A stretch of DNA of 9,038 nt, from NCBI GenBank assembly GCA_964573505.1, contig CAZNMS010000368.1, positions 1-9,038 on the forward strand, in the 5' to 3' direction. The stretch comes from AM-0621 sp964573505 (lineage in GTDB: Bacteria > Planctomycetota > Planctomycetia > Planctomycetales > Planctomycetaceae). The position numbers and the translations under genes are program-made. This document shows positions 1-5,290 of this stretch, in pieces. The notes under the pieces are model-generated. The model ran no database searches, had not been told where the DNA came from, and worked only from the letters and a program-made list of their open reading frames with translations. Within the stretch, counting starts at the first letter, position 1, and every line of letters begins with the position of its first letter.

Positions 1-1
1 C

Positions 2-808
2 AAACATTATTCAACCGGAATGGCAGTCCGTCTGGCGTTCTCTGTCGCCGCCTTTCTCGAGCCGGAAATTCTCATTATTGACGAAGTTCTCGCCGTCGGA
101 GATGTCGCATTTCAAAAGAAGTGCCTCGCCAAGATGCGAGAAATTGCCAACAGTGGCCAGACAATTCTCTTTGTCAGCCACAATATGGGAGCGGTAAGCA
201 GTCTTACCAGTCGGTGCTTGCTACTTAAGCAAGGCCGAAAGATTGCAGACGGCCCTACGGAACAAGTCATTGCGCAGTACTTCGAAGAACTAGCGCCGGC
301 CCCGTGCGAGATACGTGACCTAAATAACATTTCGCGTCAGCCTGGAGTTGGGATTGACTGGCGATTCACATCCATTGAGATGAAGCATTCTGCGAGTCGG
401 CCGACCTCCTATGATGAATTGGTGTTTGAAATCGGCTTCGAGTCTCGACAGCGCCTCGACGGCATTCTCATTGGTATTGGCATTAATAATTACGATGGGG
501 CAACGGTCGCGAATCTTCTCAGCAGCGAAGATGACTGCTTATTGAATTGCGCTTCAGGTGAGTGTGGCCTGTTGACGGTTCGAGTTCCGCAGTCTCGACT
601 GTCTCCGGGGCGATACACCATTAACCTAGGAGCAACCAGCCACACATCCACAATGTTGGACATGGTGTTTGACGCCACTCTACTGGAGATTGCGGCCGAA
701 CCATCACAGCATCATTGGGTGCAATTGCACTCAAATGCCGGAATCCTCATGCCCGGAAAATGGACGGTTGAGGGAAACACGAAAAATGGAGCAGCACCGA
801 CACGCTGA
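2..808 (+). CDS. Wzt-like polysaccharide ABC exporter ATP-binding protein, 5' partial
   Basis: The gene is cut by the left window edge. The frame is open from base 2, and the codons before the first visible ATG (base 20) encode KHYSTG. That completes the ABC signature YSTGM, so the ATG at 20 is internal and the Walker A part lies outside. Visible after it are the Walker B and D-loop segment ILIIDEVLAVGD and the H-loop in LFVSHN. From about 95 residues after base 20, a beta-rich tail of about 165 residues resembles the Wzt C-terminal domain (Wzt_C), which in O-antigen exporters binds the glycan's non-reducing end. The family energises a Wzm-type permease that moves lipid-linked polysaccharide across the inner membrane. 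The permease gene is not visible and would be expected upstream. A methyltransferase follows within about 55 bp, suggesting an operon. Family assignment is secure. The exact glycan is unknown. Confidence 0.9.
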   Translation, partial: KHYSTGMAVRLAFSVAAFLEPEILIIDEVLAVGDVAFQKKCLAKMREIANSGQTILFVSHNMGAVSSLTSRCLLLKQGRKIADGPTEQVIAQYFEELAPAPCEIRDLNNISRQPGVGIDWRFTSIEMKHSASRPTSYDELVFEIGFESRQRLDGILIGIGINNYDGATVANLLSSEDDCLLNCASGECGLLTVRVPQSRLSPGRYTINLGATSHTSTMLDMVFDATLLEIAAEPSQHHWVQLHSNAGILMPGKWTVEGNTKNGAAPTR

Positions 809-861
809 CCTCGATCGTCGTCCCGTTCAACGCATTTCGCAGTAAGATAGTGAGAAAACGC

Positions 862-1887
862 ATGACGCCCTACTCGTGCCATATTTGCGGCCGCGCATCC
901 GGATGCACTCATGTTGTTCGGGAAATGATGTTTGGCACGCAGGAAGCCTTTAATTACTGGGAATGCAAATCTTGTGGCTGCCTACAGTTGATCAATCCGC
1001 CGCTGGATCTCGCTAAGTATTACCCGCATGATAAGTACTACTCATTTCGCGGGGGAACGTCGACAATGCGACGAGGCGTGCTTCAGATCTATGACCAGTT
1101 TCGGCTATGGCTGCGGAAGCGACGGAACGCGGCAATTTGCTTTCAGCAAAAAGGGTTATTTGCATGGCTGGCCCGATGGCGGCCAAATCCGATGGCGTCT
1201 CGGATTAGTCGCTGGTTGCGGGACGCTGAGATTACTTCGTTTGATACTCGAATCCTTGACCTCGGTTGCGGCGAAGGGCAGATCTTGCGTGAGTTGGCAT
1301 TGTTGGGATTCACATCGTTAGTCGGCGTTGATCCATTTCTTCAGAGCGATCGTACCGAAGGTGTCGTGAAGTTAGTCAAGCAACCGCTGTCGTCTCTCGA
1401 CGGGCAAGTGTTTGATTGGATCATGCTTCATCATTCGCTCGAACACATGCCGGATCAGCACGGTGTTTTTCAATTGCTTCGACGCCTCGTTTCGCCAACT
1501 GGCCGTTGCCTGATTCGAATTCCTCTGGCCTCAATGGGGCCATGGCAGAGATATCAGACCGATTGGGTTGAACTGGACGCTCCTCGGCACTTCCTTTTGC
1601 ATACCGAAGAGAGTCTCGGACAATTGGCGGCAGCCCACGGATTTCAAGTTGACCGGGTTGAGTACGAGGCTGAACCATTTGCGTATGCGATGAGTGAGTT
1701 ATATCGCAGCGGGCGTCCCCTCTTTGATGATGATGCAGGGCGATTTCGGGAGTGGCGCGAGGTATTCTCTGCCTCGGAATGTGCCGACTTCGAGCGTCTG
1801 GCGCTTGAAGATCAGCAGTCAGGGCGGGCCGGACGTGCTGCCTTTCATCTTTCCCTTGCTTCACCGACGGTTCACGATAGGGGTTAG
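862..1887 (+). CDS. Zinc-ribbon class I SAM-dependent methyltransferase (Methyltransf_23-like)
   Basis: The protein is about 341 residues. Numbered from the alternative GTG start at 850, an N-terminal CxxC pair (Cys10/13, Cys39/42) suggests a zinc ribbon. The Rossmann SAM-binding motif ILDLGCGEG lies at 135-143 and an acidic motif, GVDPF, at 159-163. The segment around 189-201 (DWIMLHHSLEHMP) and DAPRHFLLHT near 243-252 are typical of Methyltransf_23-type enzymes in glycan clusters. I chose the ATG at 862 over GTG 850. Neither has a convincing Shine-Dalgarno sequence, so the start is uncertain by four codons. It sits between a Wzt-type ATPase and a glycosyltransferase, with 6 bp to the latter. 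It therefore probably O-methylates a sugar of the exported polysaccharide or a nucleotide-sugar precursor. That role is inferred from context, not from the sequence alone. Confidence 0.85.
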   Translation: MTPYSCHICGRASGCTHVVREMMFGTQEAFNYWECKSCGCLQLINPPLDLAKYYPHDKYYSFRGGTSTMRRGVLQIYDQFRLWLRKRRNAAICFQQKGLFAWLARWRPNPMASRISRWLRDAEITSFDTRILDLGCGEGQILRELALLGFTSLVGVDPFLQSDRTEGVVKLVKQPLSSLDGQVFDWIMLHHSLEHMPDQHGVFQLLRRLVSPTGRCLIRIPLASMGPWQRYQTDWVELDAPRHFLLHTEESLGQLAAAHGFQVDRVEYEAEPFAYAMSELYRSGRPLFDDDAGRFREWREVFSASECADFERLALEDQQSGRAGRAAFHLSLASPTVHDRG

Positions 1888-1893
1888 ATACTC

Positions 1894-2865
1894 ATGCCCG
1901 CTTCACCGCGCGTCTCCATTATTGTGCCGAACTATAATCATAGCCGCTTTCTGCGGGAGCGACTTGATAGTATCCAGCGGCAAACGTATCGAGATTTTGA
2001 ATGCTTACTGCTCGATGATGCGTCAACGGACGGAAGCGTTGAGATCTTGCGTGAGTATCAGGAGCGATTGGGGGCTCGCCTCATTATCAACGAGAAGAAT
2101 TCAGGAACCCCGTTCGCTCAGTGGAATTTAGGGGTCAGTCAGGCGCGGGGCGAATATGTTTGGTTGGCCGAGTCAGATGATGTTGCCGAGCCGAATTTCT
2201 TAGAGACCCTCGTCGAATGCCTCGATCGTAATCCGCAAGTCGGAGTCGTCTGCTGCGATTCCATCGCCATCAATGAATTGAGTGCTCCTCTGCGGAAGAT
2301 GGATCGAGCCTTTGTTGGCGAATCGGCGGAAGCATGGTCGCGAGATTTTGTGATGAGTGGCCGGGCATTTGTTACGAAGTCGCTGTATCAGGGTAACTCG
2401 ATTGCGAGTGCAAGTGCGGTCGTTTTTCGGCGCGACGTGTATGTAAATGCCGGCTGGGCTAATACCGAGTTTGTCATTGGGGGCGACTTACTGCAGTGGA
2501 TCAAAATGCTGATGCAGTCGGATTTCGGATTTGTTGCTCAGCCTTTGAGTTATAGCCGTACTCATGCGCGTAATCAGCGACATACAAATGGCTGCAATGG
2601 CCGCATGGAAACGGAAACTATGAAGGTGCAAGAGTGGGTTCGGTCTCAAATGGAGATCCCCTCTGCATCAATTCGGCGCGGCGCTTTTAGATATGCTCGC
2701 TCCTGGCTCGATGCTGTTCGGTCAGGGCGGTACCGCAACAATCCATGGAATCATCTGAGATTCTTCAAGCAATTGTTTTCGGTCGATCGATTAGTTGCGG
2801 CGACCTTTCTTCTCCTGCTTCCTGCCTGCCTGATATTTTGGTTTTTCAGACGCAGTCGAGCGTAG
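1894..2865 (+). CDS. Family 2 glycosyltransferase with C-terminal membrane anchor
   Basis: The protein is 323 residues with a GT-A fold at the N-terminus: VSIIVPNYNHSRFL (7-20), the nucleotide-binding DDAS (41-44) and an acidic ESDD (93-96) in the place of the metal-binding DxD. The middle is less conserved. The last 25 residues form a hydrophobic stretch (about 300-318) followed by RRSRA, which reads as a single membrane helix with a positive cytoplasmic tail. It would transfer a sugar from a nucleotide-sugar to a growing lipid-linked glycan at the inner face of the cytoplasmic membrane. The donor and acceptor cannot be read from sequence. The start ATG lies 6 bp after the methyltransferase stop. 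A weak AGGGG at 1879-1883, overlapping the end of the upstream gene, may serve as its ribosome site. It is the last gene of the visible polysaccharide operon. Confidence 0.9.
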   Translation: MPASPRVSIIVPNYNHSRFLRERLDSIQRQTYRDFECLLLDDASTDGSVEILREYQERLGARLIINEKNSGTPFAQWNLGVSQARGEYVWLAESDDVAEPNFLETLVECLDRNPQVGVVCCDSIAINELSAPLRKMDRAFVGESAEAWSRDFVMSGRAFVTKSLYQGNSIASASAVVFRRDVYVNAGWANTEFVIGGDLLQWIKMLMQSDFGFVAQPLSYSRTHARNQRHTNGCNGRMETETMKVQEWVRSQMEIPSASIRRGAFRYARSWLDAVRSGRYRNNPWNHLRFFKQLFSVDRLVAATFLLLLPACLIFWFFRRSRA

Positions 2866-2883
2866 TGGGCCTTCAAGCTTCGA

Positions 2884-2917
2884 ATTCCGGTAGCCACGCT
2901 CGCCAGAGCGAGGGAAT
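2884..2917. repeat. REP-like short palindrome
   Basis: A perfect 5-bp stem, CGCTC (2897-2901) and GAGCG (2906-2910), closes on the loop GCCA. An outer ATTCC (2884-2888) pairs with GGAAT (2913-2917). It lies just downstream of the glycosyltransferase stop. I recall similar GTAGCCACGCTC-type hairpins as dispersed intergenic repeats in planctomycete genomes, but that is from memory. There is no U-tract, so a classical intrinsic terminator is not supported. Confidence 0.5.
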
Positions 2918-3032
2918 GCAGGTCGAATTTCGCAATTCTCCACCTTTTGGTTTAGTTGGCTACGCCCTGAATTTACACAGTAGAGGTTCGGCATTCTTGA
3001 ATAATGCGGCGAGGTCATTTCGGTCTCGCATT

Positions 3033-3120
3033 AGGTCGCAGAGCCGCGCCCGTTAGAAGGCGAAATCTTCGGCTATTTCGTAACGGATTCCGCTTCCTGA
3101 CGGGCGAGGCTCTGCAACCT
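3033..3120. repeat. Long imperfect inverted repeat between convergent genes
   Basis: Two arms of 28 nt (3033-3060 and 3093-3120) pair with only three mismatches (3037/3116, 3046/3107, 3057/3096) and two G-U wobbles when read as + strand RNA. The 32-nt interior holds a second hairpin, CGAAAT (3061-3066) with ATTTCG (3075-3080). It sits between the ends of the glycosyltransferase (+) and trmB (-), where a bidirectional terminator would be useful. No T-run follows either arm, so a dispersed palindromic element is as likely. The rest of the gap 2866-3143 shows no credible gene. Confidence 0.6.
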
Positions 3121-3143
3121 CACAGTGAATCATACCAATAATG

Positions 3144-3776
3144 CTATTCGAACTTGCGTTGCCATAAACCTCGGTAAATCGGCAGGCCGAGTTTTCGTTT
3201 TTTACGCTCGAAACTCGTGCGGTAGTCCATGTCGTGCTCGGGGGATTTTTCGAGTGGAGTCGGGAGTGCGGTGTATTCGGAGTGATGATTCATCAGGGCG
3301 GAAATCACTTCAAAATACTCTCCGACGTCGGTCCATGAGTGTAGGTAGCCGCCGGGTATTAGCAGCGTTGCACACAGGTCGGCGAATTCGTCGGTGAAAA
3401 TTCGCCGTTTGCGATGTCTCGGTTTCCACCACGGGTCGGGAAAGTAGACATGCACCGCTGCGACTGACTGCGGGGCGATTTGATTCTTCAGAATCATCGT
3501 CGCGTCTCCGGCGATGATGCGGCCGTTCGGAACTTGCCGCTTCCAGACGCGAGCACCGGCGCGGCGAGCTTCTTTGAAGTCGAGTTCGAGGCCCAGAAAA
3601 TTGGTGTCGGGACGCGCGAGACTGGCAGTCTCTACGAAGAGACCTCGGCCGCAACCGACGTCGAGTTCGACGGGCTGCGCGTTGCCCCAGAACTCGGACC
3701 ATGTGATCGGGCCGGGAAGATCGTTGATCGACGTGAACCACGGACGCATATCTGCGGGAGCATTGATCGGACGCAT
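3144..3776 (-). CDS. trmB: tRNA (guanine46-N7)-methyltransferase
   Basis: The protein is 210 residues and catalyses SAM-dependent m7G formation at position 46 in the tRNA variable loop, in the cytoplasm. Visible are the SAM-binding DVGCGRG (39-45), the acidic GLELD (about 62-66) and the hallmark FPDPWWKPRHRKRR (112-125). The C-terminal TSFERKKRKLGLPIYRGLWQR-like segment (187-207, 21 residues with Thr187, Phe189, Glu190 and Arg207) matches the family's tRNA-contact tail. The frame stays open to 4019, but those extra 81 residues are low-complexity and their far end lies inside a repeat element. The ATG at 3776 places RPINAPADMRPWF where family members have their N-terminus. The second ATG at 3749 is possible. 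Neither start has a Shine-Dalgarno sequence. It is transcribed alone, convergent with the glycosyltransferase and divergent from the dehydrogenase. Confidence 0.93.
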   Translation of the reverse strand: MRPINAPADMRPWFTSINDLPGPITWSEFWGNAQPVELDVGCGRGLFVETASLARPDTNFLGLELDFKEARRAGARVWKRQVPNGRIIAGDATMILKNQIAPQSVAAVHVYFPDPWWKPRHRKRRIFTDEFADLCATLLIPGGYLHSWTDVGEYFEVISALMNHHSEYTALPTPLEKSPEHDMDYRTSFERKKRKLGLPIYRGLWQRKFE

Positions 3777-3818
3777 GCGAGAATCAGCACACCAATGAGG
3801 AACGGTTGAAGGATGAGG

Positions 3819-3836
3819 TCGCGAGCAGCCTCGCGA
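3819..3836. repeat. Perfect hairpin upstream of trmB
   Basis: TCGCGAG (3819-3825) and CTCGCGA (3830-3836) form a perfect 7-bp stem with a CAGC loop, 43 bp before the trmB start. It could be an operator or leader hairpin of trmB, or a small REP. Only the symmetry is seen, and function is not supported. The remaining bases 3777-3937 show no gene or clear promoter. Confidence 0.35.
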
Positions 3837-3938
3837 ATTTGCCCATTCGAAAGGGCGAAAGCGGATCGTAGTCGCGGATTGCCGGGTCGGCACGCCGCTC
3901 AGGTCGCTGTCCCCGCAAACGCGAGGGAGGGGCGAATG

Positions 3939-4129
3939 CTTAGCTCGACTTTTGCCGTTCGTAGTGCGTCGATTTGTCGATTTATCGACGCCTGCGATTC
4001 GCGCAAGCCTAAGTTGCACTTTTTCGAATATGACTTGCAGGTGTCGTCGTTCAAAAAAGACGCATCCGGCGAAATAGAAAGCGGTAATGAATTACCGCAC
4101 TCCAAAACGAGGGCAGAAGTCGCGCTTAG
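3939..4129 (+). mobile_element. MITE-like element, copy A, with terminal inverted and flanking direct repeats
   Basis: The body (3944-4124) starts CTCGACTTTTGCC and ends GGCAGAAGTCGCG, an imperfect 13-bp terminal inverted repeat with two mismatches. CTTAG lies directly outside both ends (3939-3943, 4125-4129) like a target-site duplication. GAATGCT is also duplicated farther out (3934-3940, 4130-4136). Inside are GCGTCGAT...ATCGACGC (3966-3991) and GCGGTAATGAATTACCGC (4081-4098), two perfect 8-bp-arm palindromes near opposite ends. Relative to copy B, an 8-bp unit GTCGATTT is duplicated at 3969-3984. There is no transposase, so any mobility would depend on an enzyme supplied elsewhere. The open frame through it is not a gene (see rejected items). 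Confidence 0.65.
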
Positions 4130-4275
4130 GAATGCTCCGCGCGATTGCCTCGCTCCAATGAGCAGGTTCGAATCGCTCAATTGCTGCCTTCCGACGATTC
4201 GGCCAGAGTCGCCCGAGACACTTTCCGCAGCACCGAAAAGCAGCGGATCAAACGGAACAACAAAGGAACTCCACC

Positions 4276-5007
4276 ATGAAGCGGTTAGAGGGCAAGATTG
4301 CGGTCGTCACAGGAGCCAATCAGGGAATCGGACGCGCGATCGCTCAGGCACTCGCGAACGAAGGCTGCAAGCTCGCCCTGTGTGCGCGGAATGCTGAGAA
4401 ACTCGCCGCGACTGTTGCTGAGTTTCAAAGTGCCGGTGTTGAAGTGCTGAGCGGTCGAGTCGATGTCGGGGACGAGCAAGTTGTTGTGAGCTTTTTTCAG
4501 CAGGTCGAGCAGCGATTCGGGCGCGTCGACATTCTCGTCAACAACGCGGGCAACTTTGATGGCGGCCCGATTGATCAAGTCAGCAAGCAAGCATGGGACA
4601 ACGTCATCGGCGCGTGTCTGACCGGTGCGTTCCTCTGTAGCCGCGAAGCATTCCGCGTGATGAAGACGCACGGTGGCGGACGGATTCTCAATATCGGATC
4701 GATCTCCGCTCAGCGCCCGCGCGAGGGCAATACGCCTTATGCCGCCGCGAAGTTCGGCGTTTGGGGACTCACTCAAGCGACGGCGATTGACGGTCGGCCT
4801 CACGGCATCGTTTGCAGTTGTTTGCACCCCGGCAACGTGCTTGTCGAACGGCGACAGGAATCGGGACTGCGCTCGGACGACGAGCCGATGATGTCGATGG
4901 AGACCATTGCGAATGCTGCGATCGCGATGCTCACGGTGCCGCCGGACGTCAACTTCCTCGAAGCCATCGTGCTGCCGGCTCAGCAGTTGTATTTGGGACG
5001 CGGATGA
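4276..5007 (+). CDS. Short-chain dehydrogenase/reductase (SDR, classical, FabG-like)
   Basis: The protein is 243 residues, the usual length of classical SDRs. The cofactor motif TGANQGIG is at 12-19, the structural NNAG at 89-92, and the catalytic Ser142 or Ser144 lies with the YxxxK pair Tyr155 and Lys159. The Asn of the usual N-S-Y-K tetrad, normally in a VNL-like segment here, aligns by eye with Cys114 (GACLTGAF). This is unusual. The substrate is unknown: the fold serves FabG-type ketoacyl reductases and sugar or alcohol dehydrogenases, and no residue decides it. A good ribosome site, AAAGGA (4262-4267), ends 8 nt before the ATG and supports this start. The gene stands alone between the two MITE-like copies, divergent from trmB and convergent with the cytochrome gene. 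The stretch 4137-4275 before it shows no other feature. Confidence 0.92.
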   Translation: MKRLEGKIAVVTGANQGIGRAIAQALANEGCKLALCARNAEKLAATVAEFQSAGVEVLSGRVDVGDEQVVVSFFQQVEQRFGRVDILVNNAGNFDGGPIDQVSKQAWDNVIGACLTGAFLCSREAFRVMKTHGGGRILNIGSISAQRPREGNTPYAAAKFGVWGLTQATAIDGRPHGIVCSCLHPGNVLVERRQESGLRSDDEPMMSMETIANAAIAMLTVPPDVNFLEAIVLPAQQLYLGRG

Positions 5008-5016
5008 GCGTCTGAG

Positions 5017-5290
5017 CCTCAGCTCAACTTTTGCCGTCAGCCAGCGAGTGTGAGCACATCGAGCAAATGCAGTTTCTGAGAGGGCGTCTGCTTCTGCGCG
5101 ATCAGCTTCAGCTCCACTTTTGCCGTTCGTAGTGCGTCGATTTATCGACGCCTGCGATTCGCGCCAGCCTGAGTTGCACTTTTTCGGTCATGACTTGCAG
5201 GTGTCGTCGTTCAAAAAAGACGCCTCCGGCGAAATAGAAAGCGGTAATGAATTACCGCACTCCAAAACGATGGCAGAAGTTGAGCCTCAG
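5017..5290 (+). mobile_element. MITE-like element, copy B, with a doubled left end
   Basis: The outer body 5023-5284 begins CTCAACTTTTGCC and ends GGCAGAAGTTGAG, 13-bp terminal inverted repeats with one mismatch. CCTCAG abuts both ends (5017-5022, 5285-5290), and the identity extends to the 10-mer TGAGCCTCAG (5013-5022, 5281-5290). A second left end, CTTCAG plus CTCCACTTTTGCC, occurs at 5106-5124. From there to 5280 the sequence matches copy A closely (about eight substitutions and one 8-bp length difference by eye), including both palindromes (5134-5151, 5241-5258). The 70-odd bases between the two left ends have no counterpart in copy A. The element lies between convergent genes, and its right flank carries the stop codon of the cytochrome gene (5287-5289). 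It encodes no transposase. Confidence 0.65.

Noticed and set aside
1421..1864. Open frame of 147 codons on the - strand inside the methyltransferase.
   Set aside because: It is antisense to a coherent methyltransferase and shows no motif.
2745..3056. Open frame overlapping the glycosyltransferase 3' end and the following gap.
   Set aside because: It reads out of frame through the membrane-anchor codons and then through repeat DNA, with no support as a gene.
3777..4019. N-terminal extension of trmB by 81 codons to an ATG at 4019.
   Set aside because: The extension resembles no TrmB N-terminus, and its far end lies inside a repeat element also present elsewhere.
3813..4397. Open frame of 194 codons reading through copy A into the SDR start, and a similar peptide in copy B (5120-5356).
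   Set aside because: Within the shared frame, nearly all differences between copies change the amino acid, the 8-bp duplication shifts the frame upstream, and there is no ribosome site. Similarity comes from the DNA repeat.
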